In this document: positions 22,731 through 34,813 of the stretch, in pieces
Layout: each line of letters starts with the position of its first letter
How positions within the stretch are numbered: position 1 is the stretch's first letter
Origin: Aquatica leii
Taxonomy: Eukaryota > Arthropoda > Insecta > Coleoptera > Lampyridae
NCBI GenBank assembly: GCA_035610365.1
Contig: CM069434.1
Location: 98,320,806 to 98,384,805, forward strand
DNA length: 64,000 nt
Direction of reading: 5' to 3'
Translations under genes and position numbers: made by a program
The notes under the pieces: model-generated
The model's database searches: none
Told to the model about the DNA's origin: nothing
Seen by the model: only the letters and a program-made list of their open reading frames with translations

Positions 22731-25159
22731 TTTGGATTGTATCAAGTTATTGATTTATCTATTTTCATTCCATTAATGTTGACTTAATATAATTAATATT
22801 AATTTTTGTTGTTATTTACTGAATTTATGTATATATTGTATCTTTATTTTCTTAATCTCTGTATTTTCACTTTTACTTGTTAAGTATGTATGAAAATTAA
22901 TTTGTACCTGTCCTACTTTAGAATTTTGTTTCTGTTGTTTGTAAACAATTTAAAAAAATCACGATTATTTTAATAAATTATGTTGAACTGTAACATCAGA
23001 GCGTATGTCACATTCTGCACTATAATACCCTGAAACGATGCCTCGCCATTTCGTGTATTTAAAAATGACGTCGACTTATGTAAAAAAACGAATATAAACT
23101 GTTACGATACGTTTTTTTTTTAATTTACAGGTGTATTATTAAATAAATTAAATAAAGATTAAATTTACAAAGTGTACCGATATGTAACCTTGCATAATTC
23201 ATGAGAAGAAACAACCATGAACCGTTTTCGCTTATAACAAAAACAAATATCAATTGTTTCTAGTTTATCGTACATTATGTATAAATTCCGTAAATACAAA
23301 TGAAAGTAATTGATGCACCAAGGTGAAGAGAAGATACCTTGAATAAATTTTTCTATTTTTGTACCTGATAATTCATAGATCTGGATACGTGAGTGACAGA
23401 ATCGATAATTTCCATTATTTATAAATCTTTTATTGTTTTTATAACTGTTTTATTAGTGTTTTGATTTAGGTATTAAAACAAAGAAATAATTGAAACGTAA
23501 TTTAATGCGATTGTGTTTATAATTATGTATATCCGTATCATATTGATTCTCTGCGTATTACATATTTGTAAATAATATGTTTGTTTACGTTTACGTTATT
23601 TTTTGTTACTATTACATGAATAGTTCAATTACAAGGTCGTTTATAAATTGGCTGTAAAAAATGCAGCTTGAATATCCTATAGATCAGTGAAAAAGGAGCG
23701 TATAGGTACTGCACATAAATCAAATAAAATACGTCTTTTATAAACAAATTTATAAAAAATAATAATTTATAGTTAAGAATTAGAAACAATTTAACATTTA
23801 AAAAAGTTTGCAAATTTTGTAAGCGACCTTTCGAAATATTTACTCATCTTTCTACAACTTTATAAATAAGATAAATTACATTCACAGTCAGTAATAATTG
23901 TTTTTAAAATATTTTACTTTGCGTAATTATTATTATATTTAGCACAACAAAAAATTAAAGTCCTTTCTATTCTAAACACTTTGCTTTGTAATCTTTTAAA
24001 TTTTGTTTATTATATATTTACATTCATATAATTTATACAGGGTAGCCCAACGAAAACTACAGGCGGATTTGTAGCTAGTAAAATTTTTTTTAAGAAACAC
24101 CAACTTACGTCAATTTTAAACAGTTTTGCCGCTTAACGCTGTGATAACTTCTAACATTTAAATAGGGTGGATTGAGCAACTTTTTTCTTCTATGAATTCA
24201 TTGCACTGTTTTTTTAAGTTTTATTAATTGAAAAAAAAATGAACTCAAGAATGAGTTTAAAGCATTTAAAAGCTAAAAAAAGCTGGGACAGGTCAATTGC
24301 AGGTTTAGAAAAGCTACTTCTACTGTCAGCATTGTAAGCCCTTAAAGTAAAGGGTGAACACCCATCAAAACTAAATAAAAGTTAAAAATTTATTTTTTTT
24401 ATGTATTAATGCAAAATGTAATTTTAATTGACTAATTATGTATAATAATAATAATCATTGTTTGAAGTGCTTGCTTCATTTCTGACGAAAGGTTCTTGAA
24501 AACTGAAAAGAAACTGAAATTAAAAGAGGAACTGAATTTCTTCATTTGAACTTGGTACTACAAGAGTAGAAATCTCTTCTTTCGTAATCAAAGAATCATT
24601 GCAATTTAAAAACTATGCAATATTTTTTCCAATTTTATGAATTCAAACAAATTGTCGTGTGCACCTGCCGTTATTAAAGTGCGAATTTTCTAAAATTGAC
24701 AAAGTGCCGCGTATTCTTTATATAAAGTACAACCTTGAAAGGGTGTGTCGTCTTTTGTGACAGTAAACTTTCTTATAGACATGTTTTTTGTATCCTCTAA
24801 TGTAACAATTCAAAATCGACCAGCATCTTCAATTATGTACAAACACAAAAAAAAGCCAAATATTCCAAATACAGTAATAACTTTTTCTAGCAGATGTTGT
24901 TTGTCCGATGCTTTGACTGTATATTTTGTCACTTTTTCTATTGGTCTTACTCTACGTTGTGGAAGTTTCATATTTTTTTTATTTTTATTTATTAATTTTA
25001 CGGGCCAAACACCCAATTTACAATAATATTAAACAATAAAGACAGATAATGAATTATTAATTAATCATTAACTACAAACAGATAACTACAGACAAAAAAG
25101 TACATAATAAATTAAAAATACTAAAGTTTGAAAAAGAATTCTACATCGTAACACAAAAA
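22731..25159. other. AT-rich spacer between two LINEs
   Basis: No gene recognised. A word CAGGGTAGCCCAACGAAAAC at about 24039 resembles ends of small insect transposons, but no partner end was found. Open frames near 24745-25026 occur on both strands over the same bases and look fortuitous. Confidence 0.4.
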
Positions 25160-25191
25160 AAAAGCAATGGAGGCAATAATTTATGGAAAAA

Positions 25192-25506
25192 TTAATCTAA
25201 GTATAAATTTTTTTTTGGTGGAGGGGCGAGGAACATATCATAATTAATTCTAGGCAATTTATTATACTTTTTAGGAATACGGCATATCAGAGAGTGGTAA
25301 CTATAATGATTTTTCTTATATTCAATATTGAAAGACTTTATATTACGTCTGTTATATTTAGGAACATTGAAAATTATTTTACTTGGTAAGTGAGAACAAT
25401 CAATATTATTAGAAACTATGTTGTATAAAAATAAAATATCATTGAAATCTCTCCTAGACTCTAATTTCCTTAATCCTAGATATTGCATAATTTCATCATA
25501 TTCTCT
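25192..25506 (-). pseudogene. LINE ORF2 C-terminal tail
   Basis: 'YDEIMQYLGLRKLESRRDFN' then 'DILFLYNIVSNNIDC' is the conserved C-terminal tail of jockey/CR1 RTs. The upstream part of the domain ends at 27509-27517 on the far side of the MULE. The duplicated target (ATATTCTCT here, ATATTCTAT there) lies in the codons at the junction. Confidence 0.75.
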
Positions 25507-27508
25507 TGGTATCGCGGCAAAAGGACGCGGTTATTTACACGCGCGACAAAAGGACGCGGATATTAGGACGCATGTAAAATTGGACGCGCGACAAAAAGAC
25601 GCATAGGGACTTTCCTTCACACTTCATCACGGCTTAGGACTGGCAGCAAAAATACTGGCGTGCTTAAAAGTTTGTGGTTGCAGCGGCCATTGCATTGTCA
25701 TTAATATGTTTTTACTTTTTATGTTATTTTTAACGTATTTATTTTTAATCCTTTTTATTATTTTTTAAATTTATATTTTATTTAATTTTTGAAGGAACGG
25801 CGTCAGGCCTCAAATTTGTAATTGAAAGTTGTGCGTAAATACTCTAGTAGTAGTCTGTTGACGTATTCGGAAACAATTTTTTTAATCCTTTTTGCAGTGT
25901 TTTTATACGCTTTTTTGTGCGGCGGCAAATTTCCAGCAATGTGCTGCTCTATTTTTAATATATTTAAGGCGTGTTCTTTTTTTAATGCATTTATGAATTT
26001 CCATATACTGGGATGTACAGGATTAACCACACAAGAGAAACTGTTGTGCCATGCTTCAATAGCATTGTTAGTTCGCGATAAATGTTCCTCTATCATTGAG
26101 TAACAAATCCACATACTCGTTGCAAATAATTATTGTCTTCGTCGCATTCTCCTGTCTAAACGGCCTATCCATGTATCTTCAAAGTAATTAGTCACTGCTA
26201 ACAATACATTTTCATTTTTCGTATAAAAATTGCTATCCAGTAATTCTTCGTACGCTGCAAGAATGTCTTTTTCTGGTACAAAAGCGAGACTCGCTAAATG
26301 TCGCAAATTTAGAGCGAAATCAGAATCTTCACTGTATCTTGCTTGTAATCCCGCGCCTTGAACATTTTTCCATAAGCATTGTGTGAAATGAAAAAAACAC
26401 CCGCGTACTCAGGTTTCTGGAAATTGTACTTGCAGGGCATTAATTGAAGCTCTCTCAAAATTCACCATAATCGTTGTTGGCCGTAATCCTGGTTTTAACC
26501 TTTTTAATTGTTGAAATAAACGTATATACGTTTCTTCTGTTTTGTTTGGGAGGAATTACGTTACTGTATTGTACTTTATGAATTGTATATAGTTGGCTAA
26601 ATAACAGTGGAGCTGACTTAAATGTACCATCCGCATACCAGTGTTCACAGTGCTCCATGAATGTCAACTTCCGTTCTGTCGAAAATAACAAAATACGTTC
26701 TTTACCAGGGCCACTATCATATAAAAGGAAAAGGTTCGCTACTACTGGTCTGTTGGTATTCGGCAGGTAAAACAAGCTTCGTTAAAGTTCTTGGGTTTGC
26801 TGGGGCAGCTTCTATTTTTTTTGCGTACTCGTTGTATGGTTCGTTCGAAATATTCTCAGATATATTAGCCAATATAGCTTGAGGAATTTGTTCGACGTTT
26901 TCGGACATTTGCTTTATGAGAGCTTTTTTTGCTTCTAACTTTGCAGCATCAGCAATATGATTGTGGCTCAAATTTTTCACGATCTCGTTTCCTAATGTGT
27001 TCCAGAATATTTACACTTGTTGTAATCGGCACACTTCCAAATGATTTTTTCACCAACAACGCGTTCTTTTTTGTGAATAAAACCATTGTACACTAACATA
27101 TCGTTGCCTTTTTGGCTTTTTACAAATTGTAGCACCATCTTTACAGAGCAAAGAATGTAGCAACTTTGTCAAGTCAATCTAGTTGCGACTATTATATACC
27201 CAAGAAGATAATTGCTTTCTATAATATTCTTTGTACTAGTTAATAATGTTTTGAATTTTAGAATCCTTTTAGTCTAACGACTTCTTAATGCGGTTATTGG
27301 AATTCGCTATCTAATTACACTTATTCATTATGAAATACTTTTATTGGAATTTTACAATTGTGCTGTTAAATACACAAACAAACAAAAAATAAATTAAAAG
27401 AAGTGTGAAGCAAAGTTAGGTACTATTTACTATGCGTCCTTTTGTCTTGCGTCCAATTTTACATGCGTCCTTTTGTCGCGCGTCCAAATATCCGCGTCCT
27501 TTTGTCGT
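25507..27508 (-). mobile_element. Mutator-like element (MULE), 2.0 kb
   Basis: Long terminal inverted repeats (about 25513-25607 and 27431-27508) are built from repeated words GACAAAAGGACGC and GACGCGCGAC. A 9-bp direct repeat with one mismatch flanks the element (25498-25506 ATATTCTCT, 27509-27517 ATATTCTAT), the size expected for MULEs. It carries a FLYWCH-MULE transposase on the minus strand and interrupts a LINE RT whose reading resumes outside. Confidence 0.85.
25803..27138 (-). pseudogene. MULE transposase with N-terminal FLYWCH finger
   Basis: ATG at 27138 opens 'MVLQFVKSQKGNDMLVYNG'. The FLYWCH finger then gives 'WKCADYNKCKYSGT', a stop and 'NLSHNHIADAAKL' (Cys, Cys and His ligands visible). 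A linker follows at 26980-26717. The transposase domain reads 'HCEHWYADGTFKSAPLLF' with the first Asp intact, and then 'IMVNFERASINALQVQF', where the second catalytic Asp is Asn (26460-26462). The motif 'GCFFHFTQCLWK' holds a Cys and His of the fold. C-terminal block 'NNAIEAWHNSF' at 26114-25803. There are stops near 26985, 26415 and 26130 and at least one frameshift, so the copy is dead. MULE transposases are DDE enzymes acting on long inverted ends. Confidence 0.85.
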
Positions 27509-27513
27509 ATATT

Positions 27514-27960
27514 CTATTCCCCTATCACATGATTTTGACTTAATTTATATTGATAAAAACCTAGGAACTTCTTTTGAACTTTTTCAATTTGGTAACATTG
27601 GGACTTATTGTAAGGACACCACACAAAACAACCATATTCAAGGACAGGGCGGACTAAAGCACAATACAACACTTTAAGCGTATTTACGTCTACAAAATAA
27701 CTGGACGCTTTTAACACAAACCCTAATACTCTACTGCCCTTAACTACTATATTATTGATATGGTTACTGAAAGACAAATCACATGTTATCGTAACTCCTA
27801 GATCTACAATGGTATCAACACACTTAAACCTAACATTAAACAGATCAAAATTTATTTCAGATTTTCTCTTTTTCCGACTAAAAGAAACATGGTAACATTT
27901 ATCTAAATTTAATTAAAGTACATATATTAGCAGTACACCACAATTCCAACTTTTTTATGT
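27514..27960 (-). pseudogene. LINE ORF2 RT thumb and connection
   Basis: Reads 'FNVRFKCVDTIVDLGVTI', 'LSFSNHINNIVVKGSRVLGF' and 'VRPVLEYGCFVWCPY', the late RT motifs of jockey-like LINEs. The palm with its catalytic box should lie just upstream but is missing; the sequence jumps at about 27960-28040 (near a short ATC repeat at 27979-27997) to the endonuclease-RT linker. Stops at the MULE boundary side. Confidence 0.75.
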
Positions 27961-28037
27961 AAGTTTTTATCAGTTCCACATCATCATCATCATCATCCAC
28001 ACAAGATTCCCAATTTTAAAGACCAGTTGAATAGTAT

Positions 28038-28919
28038 TTAAAGTCGATAACTTAAGACCATTCTGCAGTTTGGCTGAACTACATTATCCTTCATAAATAC
28101 TGACAAAAAGAATTTAGCAAACATGTTTGCAATGACGCAACCATCCGAGCTCTTCTCGCCATCAAATAGCATTTGATCTGGCACACTTTCATCGTTTCTA
28201 AGGGAATAAAGATAGGCCCAGAATGAGTTTGGATTTGTCTTCAAGGACTGCTCAACAGAATTTTTAATATTGGAGAGATCTGATTTTGCTAATGTTTTAC
28301 ATTTAGCTCGAAAAGTAGAAAAACGGTTGTAATCCTCTATCTTCCCAGATAAATTCATTCATTTATGTGCTTTCTTTTTCTTAATTATGTAATTTTTTAG
28401 CTCCGGAGAACACTATTTTGGAAACTTACTGGCACATTTTTTCCCAATATACAGATTAAAAGATTCTTTAAGAACTGCATAGAACATCTCTACCGCCTTT
28501 TCCAAATTGTCAGATAACATTTCATTACTAAAAATTGACTTCCATCTTATTTGTTCAAAATAATAATTTAACATTTTGTAGTCCGCTTTATTGAAGTTAA
28601 AAAAAAGTAGATTCAACTGGGTCAACCTTTGTGTGGCTGACGCGTATAGATATTTTTAGAAGAGGGTGACCACCGACAGTATCAACTGGATACACCAAAG
28701 GTTTCTCATACTGCCAATATGTATCAATAACTGCAGGAGCAAAACAAAGATCTAATAAGGTTCTTCTAATATTTCTGACAAAATTTATTTGTTGTAAACC
28801 CAGACCAGCCATACCACTAGTAACTACGTTACTCGTACGATCAATAGCTTCAGTAGGATCAGGTAGGCCTGTGTCTGTAACATACGGTAAAAATAACGTT
28901 ATCCGTATGTGAGACACTA
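28038..28919 (-). pseudogene. LINE ORF2 endonuclease C-terminus and linker
   Basis: Shows 'GLGLQQINFVRNIRRTLLDL' and 'PLVYPVDTVGGHPLL', matching the last strands of the apurinic endonuclease domain, with the Asp of 'LDL' and the His of the closing 'GGHPLL' visible. The linker follows: 'DYNRFSTFRAKCKTLAKSDL' and 'NPNSFWAYLYSLRNDES'. Three frames are used, so shifts are present. The endonuclease start lies at 34396-34740, beyond the gypsy insertion. Confidence 0.7.
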
Positions 28920-29143
28920 CCTAGTTAGTTGAGGTATAATTGATAAGTATGTGCATTGTATTTGAAGTTAATAAATAACTAAGTTTTTCTAATAAGTCTT
29001 ATTGCACCAACAATACAAGTCACATAACGACATGTGATAAATATGACATGGCGCAGTCTAATAAATGGGAGTTAAATTTTCAATAAATAAAAAAAGATAA
29101 GTGAACGTGCAACCAAGTATCTAAAAAAAAGCGAGTATAAGTT

Positions 29144-29588
29144 ATGGAGGGATTTAAACCACCAAAAAAATTTGTCATTGGATGGTAACATAGCTGAAAA
29201 TTTGAGGAAGTTTAAACAAAGTCTGATAATATTTTTGAAAGCTATTGGTAAAGATGAACTTGATGAAGAGAAAAGAATTGCAATCTTGCTGAATTTAATA
29301 GGAGAAGATGCATTAGATCTCTACAATACCTTTTCCTTAACTGAAGAAGAAAGGAAGAAGTAAGTGTTGGAATCGTTCGAAGGATATTCCAATCCACGTA
29401 AAAATGTAGTTTATGAGAGATTTAAGTTTAACAAAAGAGAACAACACGAAGGTGAAAGTTTCGAACAATTTTTAACAGATTTAAAAAAGTTAGCTGTAAC
29501 ATGTGAATTTAGCACATTGTTGGATCAATTAATTCGGGACCGCATCGTTTTAGGTATAAGGGATGTCTCTGTTTAAGAAAGGCTACTT
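29144..29588 (+). pseudogene. gypsy Gag, N-terminal part
   Basis: ATG at 29144 gives 'MEGFKPPK' and, after a shift in an A run, 'SLDGNIAENLRKFKQSL', then 'YERFKFNKREQHEGESFEQF' and 'LIRDRIVLGIRD'. This is the capsid-like domain of insect gypsy Gag proteins. A TAA (29361-29363) and a second stop interrupt it. The frame is cut at 29588 by a solo LTR; it resumes at 30952 with 'RIDDLTLQKAVDVCKASE'. Confidence 0.75.
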
Positions 29589-30951
29589 TGTTACGGACGA
29601 AATTTTTATTACGTACGACTGTGTATATTGACTTGAAATTAGATTCCGGTTTTGACGCCCTCTACCGATCGTTTTCTCGTGGTTGTCATTTGGCGAAAAA
29701 TCGTGATGCTGTCAATTGCATAAAATGGTCTGGACGTTTTGAGTAATTTCTTTATCCAATACCATCCGGAATAATAGAAATTCAATTGTAATTACATTAA
29801 GTATATAAAATATTTGAGGCGTCACAGGGTAAGATAATTGCTGTCGTTTATTAAAATTCGTTCGTAATTCCTGTTTCATTTAACAGCCATTTTCTATCCG
29901 CTTTGAGCACATGTATGTTTGTAATAAAGGAATGGAGGTCTCGATAAGCCTTACCGTGGGAGATGTTACTACCTGTGGATGACTCGACTGGGTTATCAGC
30001 CACCTGTTATACGTTACTATTTATTTGATTCGATACCCGGAAGTACTATTTAATACTAAAGGCAGACGTTGATTGTGTTATCAGCCACCTGTTCTGATTC
30101 GCTGCGTACAGTAGTCGATACACCGGTTTTTATACATATTTAATGAATTATTAATACTAACTGTTTTAGCTTAATATTCTTTGTGAGTTGGTGTGTGACA
30201 CGATTTGTGGTTAATGCTTATTACAGGCCACTGGAGGGGAAAAACGTTTTTCTTCGAGCTAGTGGAAGCTGAACTTCGGGTGAGTTACTTTAATTGATTT
30301 TTGTGTATATCGTTGTCACGAAAAATTACTCACAAAATTTTCATTCATATTAACGTTCGTAAATATATGTAATGTGTAGCTACCAATAAGGTGATTATAA
30401 TCATTGAGTTTACGGTATCGCATACTGTGTGTGGGTGAAGAATACTTACTTCGAGGTACTTTAAATGTGTGTTGTGTGTTGCCGATACTGCAAGCATTCA
30501 CGTACTAAATCTTCTATATAATTCTATAAATTTACTTGTTGCGAAATCAAAGTTTAGTACCCTTGTTAATGCTTATTGTTAATTCTCCTAGCATTTAGGA
30601 TTTCATAATTTAATGTATAACGATTATTCTGCTACTCTAAGTTCAAGCTGTGATATTTGTTAACTATAATTTTAAAGTGATTAAATTTGTTAAGCTCTCC
30701 TGTTAATTCTCTCTCTCTTGTGGTTATTGTTCCCTACGAACTAATTTGGGCTACTCGAACAGCCGAGTAGAAGGATTACGAACCTTCGATTGAGTTACAA
30801 GTTTAGACCGTTCTGTCGTGAGCGAAACAGAAACGTTACTTTGGATCAGCTCTGGCGCCCTTAAGCATATTTCCTGTTTTTTTTAACCTCCCCTACTCCC
30901 GACTATTGTGAGTTGGCCGTGCAAGGTTCGTAAAACCAAAAGCTTGTAACA
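29589..30951 (+). repeat. Solo LTR (1363 bp) with ACTT target duplication
   Basis: Begins TGTTACGGACG and ends GTAACA (TG...CA ends). ACTT precedes it (29585-29588) and follows it (30952-30955), a 4-bp duplication as in gypsy-type integration. Removing the block restores the gag reading frame. A second copy of the same LTR lies inverted at 36401-37499. No internal retroviral genes of this family are in the window, so it is a solo LTR left by recombination. Confidence 0.88.
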
Positions 30952-31808
30952 ACTTAGAATAGATGATTTAACATTACAAAAAGCTGTTGATGTGTGCAAG
31001 GCGTCTGAAGTTACAAAACAGCAAGTTAGAAGTCTACAAGGTCAAAAGGTTGAGAAGATAAGTAAAAAATCGTTCACATCTAGAATAAAAGAATAATAAA
31101 GCATCAACAAGTGGAACAACAATACAAGAGAATTCAAAGAAATTTAGGTGTAGAAGGTGCGCAATATTGCATGGTCCTCGTGATTGCCCAGCATTTGGCC
31201 ATAGGTGTTCCAAATGTAATTTGCTCAATCATTTTGCTGCAGGATGCAAGGTCAGACGAGGTGTAAAGGAAATCAAAGTATCAGACAGTCGAGAGGATTG
31301 TGATGAGGTCACTATAAGTCTAATAAATATTAAGAATATAAATCAAGTATCTTGGAAGGAATTTGTTGAAGTTGAAGATAAAAATATTAATTTTAAATTG
31401 GATGCAGGTGCACAGGTGAATATTTTGCCTAAAAAGTTGCTTAACAAATTGGGTAAAAGTATTGACTTGTGTGCTACTAATATTGTGTTAGAGGCATTTG
31501 GGGGATCCAAAATTGTTCTATGTGGTGTGGTTAATTTGAAATATAAACATAAAACTCAGGAAATATGTACTCATTTTGTTATCATTAATGAAGATGTTGC
31601 ACCAATTTTAGGCTTAAGTAGTTGCACTAAGTTAAATTTAATTAAACGAGTCGTAACAATCTGTAATGTTCAAAATGTAGACGAATTCGTCAGTAAAAAT
31701 ATAGATGTATTTGCAGGTCAGGGTACATTCAATACAGAATGTGAAATTAAGCTCAAAAATGATGTATTCCATTATATATTAAAAGTAAGGTCAACGACAA
31801 ATTGTTAG
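30952..31808 (+). pseudogene. gypsy Gag C-terminus with zinc knuckles, and protease
   Basis: Resumes Gag with 'RIDDLTLQKAVDVC'. Two knuckles follow at about 31150-31260: 'CRRCAILHGPRDCPAFGHRC' and 'CSKCNLLNHFAAGC'. The aspartic protease is next, with active-site 'FKLDAGAQVNILP' (DAGA in place of the usual DTGA or DSGA) and the closing 'ILGLSSC'. A long frame 31167-31808 is open. Gag binds the RNA and the protease cuts the polyprotein. Confidence 0.8.
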
Positions 31809-33104
31809 AGTTAGAAGGTAGAGGCATAATTTCAAAAGTGGAGAGTCCTAAGGGGTGGGTTAGTAATCTTGTTGTAGTTGAGAAACAGGATAAATCTATC
31901 AGGTTATGCCTTGATCCTAAATTTTTAAATGAGGCTATTGAACGTGCCCCAAACGATTTGATTTCAACTATAGGTGAAATGAGTGAAGCCTAAGTTGGTT
32001 AAAAAAGTATTTACAGTTCTAGACTTGAAAGAGGGTTTTTGACAAGTTCCCTTAACAAAAGAATCAAGTGTTTTGTGTACGTCCAGTACTCCTTTTGGGT
32101 GTTGGAGGTTTAACCGTTTGCCTTTTGGCTTGAACATTGCTCCAGAATATTTTTAGAATGTAAATCAATCAAGCTTCGGTGATATACCGGGAGTACTTGT
32201 TTATTTTGACGATATTTTAATTGCTGGCGAATCTTTGGAAGAGCATGATGAAATACTTCAAAAAGTTATAGAAAGAGCAAGGCTCGTGGGTGCTAGGTTT
32301 AACAAGAATAAAATTTAATTCAGAACAAATCATGTTAAATATTTAGGGCATATCTTTTCTAGTAAGGGAATGGAAATTGATCCTATGCGTATACAGGCCA
32401 TTAATTCGCTTAAGAGTTCTCAATCGAAAAAAGAATTGCAGTCAATACTGGGAATGATTAATTTTTTTAGATCTTTTATTCCCAATCTTACTGAACTTAG
32501 CAAGCCATATCACACTAAAGTTTTAAACACAATTAAAGAGAAAATTACTAAAGCTCCGTGTTTAAGCAATTTTGACGTAAATAAAAAAATCATAATTCAG
32601 GCTGATGCGTCACAGAATGGAGTAGGCTGTTATTTGCTGCAGGATGGCAAACCAGTTAGTTTTGCCTTCAGAAGTTTAAGTAGTTCAGAAAGAAATTTTG
32701 CACAAATTGAAAAAGAGTTACTTAGTATAATATTTGCAACAACTAAATTTCGTAACTTTGTGTATGGTGACAACATAGTTGTAATTACTGATCATAAGCC
32801 TCTTTTAGGCATAATAAATAAATCAATAGCAGATATTGCATCATCTAGACTTAAACAAACGAGACTTAAACTTTTAGATTATAACATAACTTTAAAATAC
32901 TTACCTGGAAAGTGCATGTTTGTTGCGGACTTACTGTCAAGGTCATACTTGGAGGATGATTTTTCTGATGACGACACGTGGATCACAGAAACAATACATT
33001 CTATTAGTAGTGGTCTTAACATATCTAATGAAAAACGTATAGAATTTGAGAGAACAACTAAAATTGATCCGGTGTTGTCATGCATAAAAAAAATACTATG
33101 TTGA
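31802..33104 (+). pseudogene. gypsy reverse transcriptase and RNase H
   Basis: RT begins 'GRGIISKVESPKGWVSNLVV' and 'RLCLDPKFLNEAI'. Between 31994 and 32370 the palm is spread over shifted frames: 'FTVLDLKEGF', a stop, 'QVPLTKES', 'FGLNIAPEYF', and the catalytic 'VLVYFDDILIAGES' (both Asp present). The thumb and RNase H are open in one 244-residue frame (32370-33104): 'GMINFFRSFIPNLTELSKP', the RNase H Asp in 'QADASQNGVG', Glu in 'EKELLSI', Asp in 'VITDHKPL'. Stops around 31991, 32041, 32153 and 32318 kill the copy. Confidence 0.85.
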
Positions 33105-34348
33105 AGGATGGCCAAGTTCATTAAGTCAAGTACCTGAAAATGTTAAACCCTATTTCAAATTACAAAATGAAATTACTTGCGAACAAAATTTGTTATTTTT
33201 AATTATAGGCTGATAGTACCGTCGGTACAAAGAAACTTCATATTAAAATTGTTACATGAGTCGCATCTAGAAGTTGAAAAGACAGAAACTCGGGCAAGAC
33301 ACATTGTTTATTGGCCGGGAATTGATAGGGAAATAGAAAATTTAATTAGTAGTTGTTCTATTTGTGAAAAATATCGAATTTCAAGTCAGAATGAACCCTT
33401 GATTCCGCATGACATTCCAGATATTCCTTTTAATAAAATAGCTTGTGACATTTGCGAAATTCACGGTAATGATTACTTAATAGTAGTAGACTATTATTCT
33501 AAATGGGTTAAAATTTTAAAACTTTGGTATAAAACATCGTCGGAAATAATGTCTAAATTGAAAACAGTATTTTCAACCCATGGTATTCCAAAAATTGTCA
33601 TATCGGATAATATGTCTTTTAATTCAGTTGAATCCAGAAATTTTGCAAAGTCGTGGAACTTTGAATTTATAATATATAAGTTCTCCCAGATATCCTAAAA
33701 GCAACGGCCAGGCGGAAAGAGCGGTGCAAACTGCCAAAAACCTATTAAAGAAAGCTAAAGGCGATAATAGATATAGAGTTAGCATTGTTAGAATATCGTA
33801 ATTCTCCCATCATAGGATTAAATGTTTCTCCTGCTCAAATACTGTTTAGCAGAAGAACCAGAACCAAGCTTCCGATTCACTCACAATTATTAAATACGAA
33901 TTTGTATAATAACATACATGAAAATATTATGTATAGACAAAATAGATATAAGTACTATTATGATCGTCGTAGAAGGGCAAGACCTGATTTTAATGTGGGT
34001 GATAATGCTCTTATTCAAATAGATAAAGTTTGGAAACCGGCAAAGATTGTTGACAAATGCCCCACTCCCAGATGTTATCTTGCACAGGATTCTGATGGCA
34101 AAGTGTTACGGAGAAATTCAATACAGCTACGAAGAAGTCAAACCAAATTTAAGTTAAACAATACCACATTGTCTGACGAAGAAAGTATCAGTAGTAATTC
34201 TAAATTGAATACCACTGACAGTAATGTAGAAACACAGTTGGATTATAGTGGTAGCAAGGATTTTGTAAATCCTACCACTAACAGAACTAAAAGTGGTAGA
34301 GTGGTTAAATTACCCAATAAGTTTATTGACTATGAAATAAATTGTTAG
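33105..34348 (+). pseudogene. gypsy integrase
   Basis: The zinc-binding module ('HESHLEVEKTETRARHIVYW' and 'CSICEKY') is followed by the DDE core: Asp in 'IACDICEI', Asp in 'KIVISDN', and in the next frame Glu within 'SNGQAERAVQTAKNLL'. The last 187 residues (33785-34348) form the C-terminal domain with 'YYDRRRRARPDFNVGDNALI'. Frameshift near 33690. Directly after the stop comes the 32-bp repeat that marks the element's right end. Confidence 0.85.
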
Positions 34349-34395
34349 TTTATATTGTTACATAAGTCACATAACGACATGTGATAAATATGACA

Positions 34396-34740
34396 GTCAA
34401 TAAGTTAAAATCGCCATCAACAACTGTAACACAGTTTGGGTGCTCACACGTAATTCTATCAAGTTCATATAAAAATAACTCATATACATGATTTGCCGAA
34501 TTCGGAGGTATACACACAGCACAGATTATTTAAGTTTCAGGAACATAACTTCAAGTAAAGATGAACTATTTAATATGTTAGAAGATATATGCTTTCTTAC
34601 CGCCACAAGAACACCTCCTCCTGAGCATTTTGAACTGGAAGCAGAATCACGATGTTTTCTATAAACTATAAAATTATGTAAGCCTATTTCAGCAGATTGA
34701 ACTTCACCAAGTTTCTGTTAAAACAATAATTTCGAAATAA
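34396..34740 (-). pseudogene. LINE ORF2 endonuclease, N-terminal part
   Basis: Two frames give 'SGGGVLVAVRKH', then 'CAVCIPPNSANHVYELFLYE', and 'VVDGDFNLL' with the catalytic Asp and Asn of the endonuclease. The domain stops at the gypsy boundary and continues at 28919. Shifts and a stop are present. Confidence 0.75.
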
Positions 34741-34813
34741 GATAAACATATATTTTCCCGTAGACAGTCCATTTTACCACCACACTTCTAACATTTTGGT
34801 AATAGAGACATAA

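Larger units (their letters stand above)
28930..34395 (+). mobile_element. Ty3/gypsy retrotransposon inserted in the LINE
   Basis: Gag, protease, RT, RNase H and integrase occur in order on the plus strand. An identical 32-bp sequence (AAGTCACATAACGACATGTG and 12 more) ends at 29048, directly before a primer-site-like TGGCGCAGTC, and again at 34395, so these are probably what survives of the two LTR ends. The left boundary is approximate; no target duplication was found. A 1363-bp solo LTR of another family sits in its gag. Confidence 0.75.

Noticed and set aside
25822..26103. 93-residue plus-strand frame
   Set aside because: Antisense of the MULE transposase C-terminus, which has clear family motifs on the minus strand.
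27979..27997. ATC microsatellite as a LINE 3' tail
   Set aside because: It lies inside the minus-strand LINE between linker and thumb, at the internal deletion, not at a 3' end.
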